Origin: JBGAQP01 sp044220635
GTDB taxonomy: Bacteria > Pseudomonadota > Gammaproteobacteria > Burkholderiales > Usitatibacteraceae
Reading direction: 5' to 3'
NCBI GenBank assembly: GCA_044220635.1
Contig: JBGAQP010000029.1
Coordinates: 1 to 40,547 of the forward strand
DNA length: 40,547 nt
Below the pieces are notes generated by a model that did no database searches, was not told the DNA's origin, and was given only the letters and a program-made list of their open reading frames with translations. This document shows positions 7,656 through 16,206 of this stretch, one piece after another. Position numbers and translations under genes: made by a program. The number at the start of each line of letters is the position of its first letter. Within the stretch, counting starts at the first letter, position 1.

Positions 7656-9440
7656 ATGAAGAAGCCATCCCTCACCCTCATCGCCGGTCTCGTCGCGGCG
7701 CTGTTCGCCGTGGCGCCCCCTGTGGAAGCACAGCAGGCGAAGAAGCCGAACATCGTCATCATCGTCGCCGACGACATGGGGTTCGCCGACATCGGCGCCT
7801 ACGGCAGCGAGATCCGGACGCCGAACTTGGACGCGCTGGCCAAGGCGGGCGTGCGGTTCACCAACTTCTACACGCACGCGAGCAGTTCGCCGACGCGCTC
7901 GATGCTGCTCAGCGGCGTCGACACGCACCTCAACGGCCTGGGCAACATGAACGAGTGGATCGCGCCCAATCAGGCGGGCGTGCCCGGGTACGAGGGCTAC
8001 CTCAACAAACGTGTCGTCACGATGCCGCAGCTGCTCAAGGGCGCCGGCTACCATACCTACATGGTCGGCAAGTGGCACTTGGGCAAGCAGCCTGACCAGA
8101 TACCGCGCGCACGCGGCTTCGAGCGCGACTTCTCGCTGCTCGACGGCGGCGGCAGTTACTGGGACATGACGAACATCACGGCGCTGGCGCCCAAGTCGGT
8201 CTTCACCGAGGACGGCCGCTACCTGACGAAGCTGCCCGACGACTACTACGCGACCAAGACCTACACCGACAAATTGATCGGCTTCATCGACGAATCCCGT
8301 GCCGACGGAAAGCCCTTCTTTGCCTATGTCGCGCACCAGGCGCCGCACGACCCGTACCACCTGCCGAAGGACTGGCGGAAACGGCATTTCGCCGAATACG
8401 ACAAGGGCTGGGACGCGGTGCGGCAGGAGCGCCTGAAGAAGCAGGTCGAACTGGGCATCATGCCGGCCGGCACCGAGCTTGCTGAACGGATGTGGTTTGT
8501 GCCCGATCCGACCGTGCTTGCCCCCGCAAGCCGCGCCATACTCGGCAAGAAGATGGAACTCTACGCCGGCATGGTGGAGAACATGGACCACCACATCGGC
8601 CGGCTCATCGAACACCTGAAGAAGATCGGCGAGTACGAGAATACGATCTTCATCGTGTTCGGCGACAACGGGGCCGAGGGCACCGACCTTTTCGGGATGA
8701 TCGCGGGTGCCGCGGGTTCGCGCGACAACCTCTACGCGGCGATCCAGTGGTCGCAGACCCATCCCAATGCGTGGGGCGACCCGGGCTCATGGGTCGGCTA
8801 TGGCCCGATGTGGGCGCAGGTGTCGATGACGCCGTTCAGCCAGTTCAAGGGCCAGCTGGCCGAGGGCGGCATCCGCAACGCGCTGATCTTCAGCGGACCA
8901 AACGTGAAGCGGCCCGCCGGCAGCATCAACCACGGGGTGATGCATGTGGCCGATCTGATGCCGACGCTGCTTGAAGTCGCCGGCACCAGCTATCCCAAGG
9001 CCAGCCAGCCTGATCTGCCGCCGCTGATCGGCAAGTCGTGGGGTCCGATGCTCGCCGGCAAGGCGGACTCGGTGCGGACCGAGCAGGACTACCTCGCCTG
9101 GGAGGTCTTCGGCAGCCGCGCGGTGCGGCAGGGCGACTGGAAGGTGCGCTGGCAGTTGAAGCCGTACGGCAAGGCCGACTGGGAGCTGTTCAACGTCGCC
9201 AAGGATCCCGGCGAGCGCAAGGATCTCGCCGCACAGAATCCCGACAAGGTGAAGGCCATGCTCGCGCTCTGGGAAAGCTACGTCAAGGCCAACAACGTGA
9301 TCCTGCCGGTCCGCGGGCCGTACGACACCCTGGAAAAGGACATGCCGCAACGGGTTACGGTCTATCCGGGCTTCCCGCCGCTGATCTACCAGCGGCAGTT
9401 CGTGCCGCCGAAGGACATGATGGCCGATCCGAAGCCCTGA
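7656..9440 (+). CDS. Ser-type sulfatase (arylsulfatase family), exported
   Basis: Hydrolyses a sulfate ester, probably in the periplasm. The 594 residues start with a signal peptide ending near PPVEAQQ, then the sulfatase fold begins at KPNIVIIVADDMG, whose Asp pair (39-40) binds Ca2+. The active-site signature is SSPTRSMLLSG, with Ser77 (AGT at 7884), Pro79 and Arg81. Ser instead of Cys marks it as a Ser-type sulfatase whose residue must be oxidised to formylglycine by a radical-SAM maturase, and such a gene lies two genes downstream. Further family motifs include GKWHLGKQ and FGDNGAEG. GGAGGA precedes the ATG. The Klebsiella AtsA/AtsB pair is a known parallel. Substrate unknown; aryl, alkyl or sugar sulfates are all possible. 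Confidence 0.94.
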   Translation: MKKPSLTLIAGLVAALFAVAPPVEAQQAKKPNIVIIVADDMGFADIGAYGSEIRTPNLDALAKAGVRFTNFYTHASSSPTRSMLLSGVDTHLNGLGNMNEWIAPNQAGVPGYEGYLNKRVVTMPQLLKGAGYHTYMVGKWHLGKQPDQIPRARGFERDFSLLDGGGSYWDMTNITALAPKSVFTEDGRYLTKLPDDYYATKTYTDKLIGFIDESRADGKPFFAYVAHQAPHDPYHLPKDWRKRHFAEYDKGWDAVRQERLKKQVELGIMPAGTELAERMWFVPDPTVLAPASRAILGKKMELYAGMVENMDHHIGRLIEHLKKIGEYENTIFIVFGDNGAEGTDLFGMIAGAAGSRDNLYAAIQWSQTHPNAWGDPGSWVGYGPMWAQVSMTPFSQFKGQLAEGGIRNALIFSGPNVKRPAGSINHGVMHVADLMPTLLEVAGTSYPKASQPDLPPLIGKSWGPMLAGKADSVRTEQDYLAWEVFGSRAVRQGDWKVRWQLKPYGKADWELFNVAKDPGERKDLAAQNPDKVKAMLALWESYVKANNVILPVRGPYDTLEKDMPQRVTVYPGFPPLIYQRQFVPPKDMMADPKP

Positions 9441-9503
9441 TCGCCGCCGGCCGACGAATCCATCGACAAGAACGCGAATCCCATGAAAAGCGAAGGAATC
9501 CCC

Positions 9504-10484
9504 ATGAAAAAACTGTCTTGGTCGCACCTGGTGGCCGCCTCGCTGGCTGTCGCCGGCGCGCTCGCTTCGCCGCAGGTCCTGGCCCAGGTCCCCGGGCGCT
9601 TCTACTGGCAAAACCTCGAGGGCGGGAACGGGGTGCCGCTCATCTTCAATTCGCTCACCGGCAACTCCAACCCCTTCGATCCGTCCCACCAGGTGACGCC
9701 GGGAGCGAGCTTCGACGCCACGATGGCCATCATGGGCTACGCGCATACGTTCGCCCTGGGCGACCGCTCGGCCATGGCGGCGGTCATCCTGCCCATGGGG
9801 CGGCTCTCGGGTGACGCCTCCCTGGCCGGCCGGACCGCCGGCCAGTCGGCCAGCGGGTTCGGCGACCCGACGCTCGAGTTCACGGTCAACGTCATCGGCC
9901 CCAAGGTGCAGAGAAACATCCCCGACGTGATTCGCTACGAGCCGGGGTTCTCGATGAACCTGCTGGCGGACCTGGCGCTTCCGATCGGCGAGTACAACAG
10001 CGACCAGGCCCTGAACATCGGCCTGAACCGCTGGTACGGGCGCCTTGGCGCGCCCATCGTCTGGCAGCTCGGGGACTGGGTGCCGGGCCGGCGCACGACG
10101 CTCGAGTTCCTGCCGGCCGTTTGGCTGTTCGGGGACAACACCGATTACGCCGGCGGGAACACGCTCAAGACCGATCCGTTGTTCCAGCTGGACGTCCATC
10201 TCACGCGCGACTTCACCCCGAGTTTCTGGGGGTCGCTCGACTTCGTCTGGTACAAGGGTGGCCAGGCGAGCATCAACGGCGTCGCGGCGTCGAAGCTCGA
10301 CAACGTCGGCGGCGGGCTCACGCTCGGCTACACGATCAACGACAACCTGACTCTCACGGCCGGCTACAAGTCGACGTTCAATTCCAGCAGCCCCGGCGAA
10401 TTGCGCATGGACGGCTTGATGATCTCGCTCACGTACGGGTGGCACCCGCTCATCGAGGGGATGAAGCGGCTCAAGAACGAGTAG
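9504..10484 (+). CDS. Outer-membrane protein, phenol MetA-degradation-like family
   Basis: A 326-residue exported protein with a signal peptide ending near PQVLAQVPG, followed by a beta-strand-rich body that fits the Phenol_MetA_deg-type outer-membrane proteins. Typical traits are SGFGDPTLEF, LALPIGEYN and a C-terminal strand region LMISLTYGWHP. The start is ATG at 9504, six bases after AAGGA; an ATG at 9483 gives eight more residues but lacks this spacing. It directly follows the sulfatase (63 bases) and precedes the maturase, so it probably belongs to the same transcript. Together with the gene at 6661 it makes two different barrel proteins flanking one sulfatase. A role in moving substrate or product across the outer membrane is inferred. 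Confidence 0.82.
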   Translation: MKKLSWSHLVAASLAVAGALASPQVLAQVPGRFYWQNLEGGNGVPLIFNSLTGNSNPFDPSHQVTPGASFDATMAIMGYAHTFALGDRSAMAAVILPMGRLSGDASLAGRTAGQSASGFGDPTLEFTVNVIGPKVQRNIPDVIRYEPGFSMNLLADLALPIGEYNSDQALNIGLNRWYGRLGAPIVWQLGDWVPGRRTTLEFLPAVWLFGDNTDYAGGNTLKTDPLFQLDVHLTRDFTPSFWGSLDFVWYKGGQASINGVAASKLDNVGGGLTLGYTINDNLTLTAGYKSTFNSSSPGELRMDGLMISLTYGWHPLIEGMKRLKNE

Positions 10485-10559
10485 GGTGAGGGCGACTTGC
10501 GCTCATCGTCCTTCGGGTGAAGTGACCCTCGCCCGGGACGCGCGGCTGGCCATCCCGAC

Positions 10560-11855
10560 ATGAACGGACCGACCCAGACGGCCAGGCCGGGCATCCACGT
10601 CCTGGCCAAGCCCATCGGCTCGATCTGCGACATCGCCTGCGACTACTGCTTCTACCTCGAGAAGCGAGAGCTCTTCCCGGGCGAGCGGCAGTTCCGCATG
10701 TCCGACGAGGTGCTCGCGAAGTACGTCGAGCAGTACGTCGAGGCGCAGCCCACGCCGGTGGTCGAGTTCGTGTGGCACGGCGGCGAGCCGACCCTGCTCG
10801 GCGTCGACTTCTACCGCCGCGTCATCGAGGCCCAGAAGCCCTTCCGCGGGCGCAAGGAGATCCGCAACACGTTGCAGACAAACGCCCTGGGCCTCGACGA
10901 CGAGTGGTGCGCGTTCTTCAAGGAGAACGGCTTCTTCATCGGCGTGAGCCTCGACGGTCCGAAGGAGGTCCACGACCGCTACCGCAAGGACCGCCACGGC
11001 AAGGGGACCTTCGACCGCGTCATGGCGGGCGTGAAGCTGCTGCAGAAGCATGGCGTGGAGTTCAATGCGCTCGCGTGCGTGGGACGCGACACCGCGTACA
11101 AGCCGCTCGAGGTCTACCGCTTCTTCAAGGAGGCGGGCATCCGGTACATCCAGTTCACGCCGATCATCGAGCGCGAGCCGGACGCCGAAACGAAGGCGAT
11201 CAAGCTGTGGCTAGCGAGGCCCGCCGTGCTCGACCGGCCCGAGCCGAACACGAAGGTCACCCCGTGGACGGTGGAGCCCGAGGCCTACGGCGACTTCCTC
11301 ATCGCCATCTACGAGGAGTGGGTGCGCAAGGACGTCGGCACCACGTTCGTCATGAACTTCGAGTGGGCCCTCAACGCCTGGATCGGCGCGGGCTCCCCCA
11401 TCTGCATTTTCTCGAAGACCTGCGGGCGCGCCGTCGCGATCGAGCACGACGGCAGCGTCTACGCCTGCGACCACTACGTCTATCCCGAATACAAGCTCGG
11501 CAACGTCCTCACCGGAAAGCTGGGCGAGATGGTCGAGAACTCGGTGGCCGGCGGATTCGGCCCGCACAAGGAGAAGTCGCTGCCGAAGTACTGCCGCCAG
11601 TGCGAGGTGAAGGAGGCGTGCTGGGGAGGATGCCCCAAGCACCGCTTCGCCGTGACGCCCGACGGCGAGCCGGGCCTGCACTACCTGTGCGCGGGCTACA
11701 AGAAGTTCTTTCGCCACATCCGAAAGTACCTGCGCGCCATGACCACGCTGCTGGAGAACGACCTGCCCGTCTCCACCGTGATGCAGGCGATCGACGGGCC
11801 GCTGGTCATCACGCGCACGAATCCGGCGCCGTCCCTCCCGGGAAAACCGAAGTAA
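10560..11855 (+). CDS. Anaerobic-type sulfatase-maturating enzyme (radical SAM/SPASM)
   Basis: Converts the active-site serine of sulfatases to C-alpha-formylglycine using S-adenosylmethionine and iron-sulfur clusters, in the cytoplasm before export. The 431 residues begin with a radical-SAM motif, CDIACDYC (Cys23, Cys27, Cys30), then the Gly-rich WHGGEPTLLG for SAM binding, LQTNALGLDD and GVSLDGPKEVHD. The C-terminal SPASM region carries the extra cluster cysteines: SKTCGRAVAIEHDGSVYACD and the CRQCEVKEACWGGCPK block. This order is characteristic of anSME/AtsB proteins. The start is ATG at 10560, with no clear ribosome site, 75 bases after the outer-membrane gene, so translation may be weak. 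The enzyme can act on both Cys- and Ser-type sulfatases in other bacteria; its partner here is the gene at 7656. Confidence 0.95.
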   Translation: MNGPTQTARPGIHVLAKPIGSICDIACDYCFYLEKRELFPGERQFRMSDEVLAKYVEQYVEAQPTPVVEFVWHGGEPTLLGVDFYRRVIEAQKPFRGRKEIRNTLQTNALGLDDEWCAFFKENGFFIGVSLDGPKEVHDRYRKDRHGKGTFDRVMAGVKLLQKHGVEFNALACVGRDTAYKPLEVYRFFKEAGIRYIQFTPIIEREPDAETKAIKLWLARPAVLDRPEPNTKVTPWTVEPEAYGDFLIAIYEEWVRKDVGTTFVMNFEWALNAWIGAGSPICIFSKTCGRAVAIEHDGSVYACDHYVYPEYKLGNVLTGKLGEMVENSVAGGFGPHKEKSLPKYCRQCEVKEACWGGCPKHRFAVTPDGEPGLHYLCAGYKKFFRHIRKYLRAMTTLLENDLPVSTVMQAIDGPLVITRTNPAPSLPGKPK

Positions 11856-11916
11856 GCCGATCGGGCCCGCTTGCCGCCCGCGGCGCCCCTTGCCACTCTC
11901 GCGGGCGCCGGTGCGG

Positions 11917-14076
11917 TTACGGCCTCAGGTCGAAGCGGTCCGCGTCCATGACTTTCGTCCAGGCCGCGACGAAGTCGCGGACGAACTTCTCCTTGTTGTC
12001 ATCCTGCGCGTAGACCTCGGCGTAGGAGCGCAGCACGGAGTTCGAGCCGAAGACCAGGTCGACGCGGGTGGCGGTCCACTTCACCTTGCCGGTCTTGCGC
12101 TCGACGATGTCGTACCCGTTCCTGCCCGTGGGCTTCCACGTGTACGCCATGTCCGTGAGGTTCACGAAGAAGTCGTTCGTGAGCGCGCCGACGCGGTCGG
12201 TGAACACGCCGTGCTTCGTGCCGCCGTGGTTCGTGCCGATCACGCGCATGCCGCCGACGAGCACCGTCATTTCGGGGGCGGTGAGGCCCATGAGCTGCGT
12301 GCGGTCGAGCAGGAGCTCCTCGGCGCTCACCACGTAGTCCTTCTTCAACCAGTTGCGGAACCCGTCGGCGAGCGGCTCCAGGACCGCGAAGGACTCGACG
12401 TCGGTCTGTGCAGCGGTCGCGTCGCCGCGGCCCGGCGAGAACGGCACGGTGACGTCCACGCCACCGGCCTTGGCCGCCCGCTCGATGCCCACGTTGCCGG
12501 CCAGCACGATGACATCGGCCACGCTGGTGCCGGTCTCCTTCGCGATGCCTTCGAGGACCTTCAGGACCCTGGCGAGGCGCTCGGGCTCGTTGCCCTCCCA
12601 GTCCTTCTGCGGGGCCAGGCGAATGCGGGCGCCGTTGGCGCCGCCGCGCATGTCCGAGCCGCGGAAGGTGCGGGCGCTGTCCCAGGCCGTCGAGACCATC
12701 TCGGCGATGGTGAGGCCGCTCGCCGCGATCTTCGCCTTGACGGCGGCGACGTCGTACTTCGCATTGCCCGCGGGCACGGGGTCCTGCCAGATCAGGTCTT
12801 CCTTCGGCACCTCGGGACCGATGTAGCGGACCTTGGGGCCCATGTCGCGATGGGTGAGCTTGAACCACGCGCGCGCGAAGGTCTCGGTGAAGTAGGCCGG
12901 GTCCTTGTGGAACCGCTCCGCGATCCTGCGGTATTCGGGATCGAACTTCATCGCCATGTCGGCGTCGGTCATGATCGGCTTGCGACGGATCGAGGGGTCC
13001 TCGACGTCGACCGGCATGTCCTCTTCCTTGATGTCGACCGGCTCCCACTGCCACGCTCCGGCCGGGCTCTTCTTCAGCGCCCATTCGTGGTTGAGCAGCA
13101 TGTCGAAATAGCCGTTGTCCCACTTCGTCGGGTGCGCGGTCCAGGCGCCCTCGAGTCCGCTGGTCACGGTATCGCGGCCCACGCCGCGGGTCTTGTGGTT
13201 CATCCAGCCCAGGCCCTGCTCGTGCACGTCCGCCGCTTCCGGCGCCGGTCCGAGATTGGCCGCGCTGCCATTGCCGTGCGCCTTGCCTACGGTGTGACCG
13301 CCGGCGGTCAGCGCCACGGTCTCCTCGTCGTTCATCGCCATGCGCGCGAAGGTCATGCGCACGTCGCGGGCCGTCTTGAGCGGGTCGGGCTTGCCGTCCA
13401 CGCCCTCGGGATTCACGTAGATCAACCCCATCATCACCGCGGCCAGCGGGTTCTCGAGCTCGCGGTCGCCCGAGTAGCGGCTGTCCGGGTTGTCGGTGGG
13501 CGCGAGCCACTCCTTCTCGGAGCCCCAGTAGATGTCGTGCTCGGGATGCCAGATGTCCTCGCGGCCGAAGCCGAAGCCGAAGGTCTTGAGCCCCATGGAC
13601 TCGTAGGCCACGTTGCCGGCGAGGACGATGAGGTCCGCCCAGCTGAGCCGGTTGCCGTACTTCTTCTTGATGGGCCAGAGCAGGCGCCGCGCCTTGTCCA
13701 GGTTGGCGTTGTCGGGCCAGGAGTTGAGCGGCGCGAAGCGCTGGTTGCCCGTGCCGGCGCCGCCGCGGCCGTCGGCGATCCGGTACGAGCCGGCGGCGTG
13801 CCAGGCCATGCGGATCATCAGGCCGCCGTAGTGGCCCCAGTCCGCGGGCCACCAGTCCTGGCTCGTGGTCATCAGCGCGGTCAGGTCCTTCTTGACGGCG
13901 GCGAAGTCGAGCTTGCGGACCTCCTCGCGATAGGCGAAGCCCGCGAGCGGGTTCGTCTTGGTGTCGTGCTGGTGGAGGATCTCGAGGTTGAGCGCCTTCG
14001 GCCACCACTGCATCACGGACTTTCCGGCGGCGGTATTGCCGCCGTGCATGACGGGGCACTTTCCTTGGTCTGGCAT
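11917..14076 (-). CDS. katG: Catalase-peroxidase
   Basis: A bifunctional haem enzyme that removes hydrogen peroxide. The 719 residues match the family's two-domain length. In the N-terminal domain the distal triad is Arg89, Trp92 and His93 (MIRMAWHAAGSYR). Tyr220 (LIYVNPEG) and Met246 (FARMAMND) sit 26 residues apart and, with Trp92, would form the Met-Tyr-Trp adduct needed for catalase activity. The proximal His261 lies in TAGGHTVGKAHG. The C-terminal half is the duplicated non-haem domain. The start at 14076 has CAGGAG upstream and gives MPDQGKCPVMHGG, the usual N-terminus; an upstream ATG at 14112 is less likely. It converges on the maturase gene with 61 bases between. All key residues are intact. 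Confidence 0.97.
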   Translation of the reverse strand: MPDQGKCPVMHGGNTAAGKSVMQWWPKALNLEILHQHDTKTNPLAGFAYREEVRKLDFAAVKKDLTALMTTSQDWWPADWGHYGGLMIRMAWHAAGSYRIADGRGGAGTGNQRFAPLNSWPDNANLDKARRLLWPIKKKYGNRLSWADLIVLAGNVAYESMGLKTFGFGFGREDIWHPEHDIYWGSEKEWLAPTDNPDSRYSGDRELENPLAAVMMGLIYVNPEGVDGKPDPLKTARDVRMTFARMAMNDEETVALTAGGHTVGKAHGNGSAANLGPAPEAADVHEQGLGWMNHKTRGVGRDTVTSGLEGAWTAHPTKWDNGYFDMLLNHEWALKKSPAGAWQWEPVDIKEEDMPVDVEDPSIRRKPIMTDADMAMKFDPEYRRIAERFHKDPAYFTETFARAWFKLTHRDMGPKVRYIGPEVPKEDLIWQDPVPAGNAKYDVAAVKAKIAASGLTIAEMVSTAWDSARTFRGSDMRGGANGARIRLAPQKDWEGNEPERLARVLKVLEGIAKETGTSVADVIVLAGNVGIERAAKAGGVDVTVPFSPGRGDATAAQTDVESFAVLEPLADGFRNWLKKDYVVSAEELLLDRTQLMGLTAPEMTVLVGGMRVIGTNHGGTKHGVFTDRVGALTNDFFVNLTDMAYTWKPTGRNGYDIVERKTGKVKWTATRVDLVFGSNSVLRSYAEVYAQDDNKEKFVRDFVAAWTKVMDADRFDLRP

Positions 14077-14117
14077 GGGGGTCTCCTGTTCGGGCTCGTC
14101 GATTCGCGGCACGCACG

Positions 14118-14147
14118 AATCTAGCGGCGCGGAGACAATTGCGCCAA
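14118..14147 (-). promoter_or_regulatory. Probable katG promoter
   Basis: On the minus strand TTGGCG (14142-14147) and TAGATT (14118-14123) are separated by 18 bases, a workable sigma-70 promoter 41 bases before the katG start. An AT-rich stretch with a CTAT element lies just upstream (see findings). Confidence 0.45.
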
Positions 14148-14219
14148 TTTATTGTTCTCATCGATCCGATAGGCGGAGTCACTCATCCGGGGCAAGACCC
14201 GGATGGCCGCGGGGGAACC

Positions 14220-15188
14220 TCAGTCCGCCTTGATCCCCGCGGCCTTCACGACCGCGCCGTACTTCTCGAGGTCCGCCTTCATCTGCTCGCCGAACTGCTC
14301 GGGGGTTCCGGGAGTGGCCGTGATGCCGAGCGTGATGAGGCGCTCAACGACCTCGGGCGAAGTGAGCAGGGCGTTCAGCTCGTGGTTGAGCTTCTCGATC
14401 ACCGCCCTCGGGGTCTTCGCGGGCGCGAGGATCCCGACCCAGGAGCTCGACTCGAAGTCGGGCACGCCGGACTCCATGAAGGTCGGCGTGTCCGGCAGCG
14501 ACGGCGAGCGCTTGCGCGAGGACACCGCGATGGCGTTGAGCTTGCCCGCCTTCACGTGGTTGAACGCGCCCGCGACCGCGGTGTAGACGAGCGGGATGTT
14601 GCCGCCGAGCGCGTCCGACATCGCCTGGCCGCCGCCCTTGTAGGGCACGTGCACGAGCTTCGCCCCGGTCTTCAGGTTGAGGAGCTCGCCCGCGATGTGG
14701 GGCGTGCCGCCGATGCCCGAGGTGCCGTAGGAGAGCCCCTTGGGGTCCTTCTTCGAGAGCGCGATCAGCTCCTGCAGCGTCTTCGCGGGGAAGGAGGGGT
14801 GCGCGACGATGATGAGCGTCGCATCCCCGATCTTGCCCACGGGCGCGAAGTCCTTGAGCGTGTCGAAGGGCACCTTCGCGAAGACGTGCGGGTTGATGAC
14901 CATCGTGCCGTCGAAGGCGAGGACGAGCGTGTAGCCGTCGGGCGCGGCCGTGGCGACCGACGCCGTGCCGATGTTGCCCGAGGCCCCGGCCTTGTTCTCG
15001 ACCACGACCTGCTGGCCGAGGCGCTTCGAGAGCCCCTCGGCGATGAGCCGGCCGCTCGTGTCCGTCACGCCTCCGGGCGCGAAGGGAACGATCAGGCGGA
15101 TGGGCCGTTCCGGGTAGTGGACCTGGGCGAGAGCGGCGAGCGGCCCGGTCAGAGCGGCGACGAACGCCGCCAGGATTGCCTTCTTCAT
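14220..15188 (-). CDS. Tripartite tricarboxylate transporter receptor (TctC/Bug family)
   Basis: A periplasmic solute-binding protein of the Bug/TctC family, expected to bind a carboxylate. The 322 residues open with a signal peptide (MKKAILAAFVAAL... cleaved near LAALAQ), then YPERPIRLIVPFAPGG, the hallmark of the family, followed by VVENKAGASGNIGT and PDGYTLVLA. It ends in the usual helical segment (TPEQFGEQMKADLEKYG). The start at 15188 has a GGAG upstream. It lies 25 bases after the isocitrate-lyase-family gene in the same direction, so they probably form an operon. No TctA/TctB membrane genes are next to it, which is common for the many orphan Bug proteins in Burkholderiales. The ligand is unknown; a C4 or similar carboxylate related to its partner enzyme is possible. 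Confidence 0.93.
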   Translation of the reverse strand: MKKAILAAFVAALTGPLAALAQVHYPERPIRLIVPFAPGGVTDTSGRLIAEGLSKRLGQQVVVENKAGASGNIGTASVATAAPDGYTLVLAFDGTMVINPHVFAKVPFDTLKDFAPVGKIGDATLIIVAHPSFPAKTLQELIALSKKDPKGLSYGTSGIGGTPHIAGELLNLKTGAKLVHVPYKGGGQAMSDALGGNIPLVYTAVAGAFNHVKAGKLNAIAVSSRKRSPSLPDTPTFMESGVPDFESSSWVGILAPAKTPRAVIEKLNHELNALLTSPEVVERLITLGITATPGTPEQFGEQMKADLEKYGAVVKAAGIKAD

Positions 15189-15213
15189 CGAACGGTCTCC
15201 TCGTGTGTCGCGG

Positions 15214-16083
15214 TCATTCCGCGTGTCGTTGGTCGAATTCCCAGACATCCTCGAAGCCCATGAGCTTCGTGAGCTCGCCGAAATCGTGCAGCGGTACGGC
15301 GGTTCCCTTCGAGGAACCCGCCGCCTTCAGGTGCCCGTAGACGCCCGCCATGGCGTGCACCGAGGCGAGGAGCGCCGTCACCGGGAAGATCGCGATCCGG
15401 TAGCCGATGGATTCGAGGTCCTGTTTCGAGAGCACCGGCGTGCGTCCCTTCTCCACCATGTTGGCGACGAGCGGCAGGTCGAAGCGCTCGCCGATCGTGC
15501 GCATCTCCTCCACGGACTCGGGAGACTCGACGAAGAGGATGTCGGCGCCCGCCTTCGCGTACGCCTCCGCGCGGCGCAGCGCCTCGTCGAGCCCCAGGCC
15601 CGTGCGCGCGTCCGTGCGGGCGATCACCAGGAAATCGGGGCTCGAGCGCGCCTCCACCGCCACGCGGATCTTGCGCACCATGTCCTGCATCGGGACGACG
15701 CGCCGCCCGGGCGTGTGGCCGCACTTCTTGGGGAACTCCTGGTCCTCGAGCTGGATCGCGGCGGCCCCCGCTTCCTCGTAGCCGCGCACCGTGTGGTGCA
15801 CGTTGAGCAGCCCCCCGTAGCCCGTGTCGCCGTCGGCGATGAGCGGGGCGGTCGCCATGGCGGCCATCGCCTTCACGCGGCCCACCATGTCGGTGTAGGT
15901 GGCGAGGCCCGCGTCGGGCAGCCCCAGGTGCGAGGCCACGGTGCCGAAGCCGGTCATGTAGAGCGCCTCGAACCCGAAGGCGTCGGCGAGCCGCAGCGAC
16001 ACCATGTCGAAGACGCCGGGGGCGACCAGCAGCGAGCGCGATTCGAGGCGCGCCCGCAAGCTCGGGCGCTGGAAGACGGTCAT
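15214..16083 (-). CDS. Isocitrate lyase/PEP mutase family enzyme
   Basis: A 289-residue TIM-barrel enzyme that makes or breaks a C-C or C-P bond next to a carboxylate. The signature FPKKCGH (catalytic Cys121) is that of 2-methylisocitrate lyase, carboxyphosphonoenolpyruvate phosphonomutase and oxaloacetate decarboxylase relatives. Metal-binding acidic residues appear in LIADGDTGYGG (Asp84, Asp86) and QLEDQ. Substrate-contact segments include VIARTDAR and FVESPES. The start is ATG at 16083; no strong ribosome site precedes it. It is the first gene of a probable two-gene operon with the TctC-like protein, so the pair may bind and then cleave a related carboxylate. The exact reaction cannot be decided from motifs alone. 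Confidence 0.9.
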   Translation of the reverse strand: MTVFQRPSLRARLESRSLLVAPGVFDMVSLRLADAFGFEALYMTGFGTVASHLGLPDAGLATYTDMVGRVKAMAAMATAPLIADGDTGYGGLLNVHHTVRGYEEAGAAAIQLEDQEFPKKCGHTPGRRVVPMQDMVRKIRVAVEARSSPDFLVIARTDARTGLGLDEALRRAEAYAKAGADILFVESPESVEEMRTIGERFDLPLVANMVEKGRTPVLSKQDLESIGYRIAIFPVTALLASVHAMAGVYGHLKAAGSSKGTAVPLHDFGELTKLMGFEDVWEFDQRHAE

Positions 16084-16206
16084 GGGAGGCGGGCGAACGA
16101 TTCTGGCGCGGACGGGCGATTGTGACACAGGCGGGCGCGGCCGGAACGCCGCCCGGAAGTGATAGCCTGTGCGCTCCGCAAGAACCGCTTCGAAGTCGTC
16201 CTGCCC

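Noticed and set aside
11890..14124. Long plus-strand frame antisense to katG (744 codons)
   Set aside because: The minus strand encodes a complete KatG with all active-site residues; the plus frame is the mirror effect of GC-rich codons.
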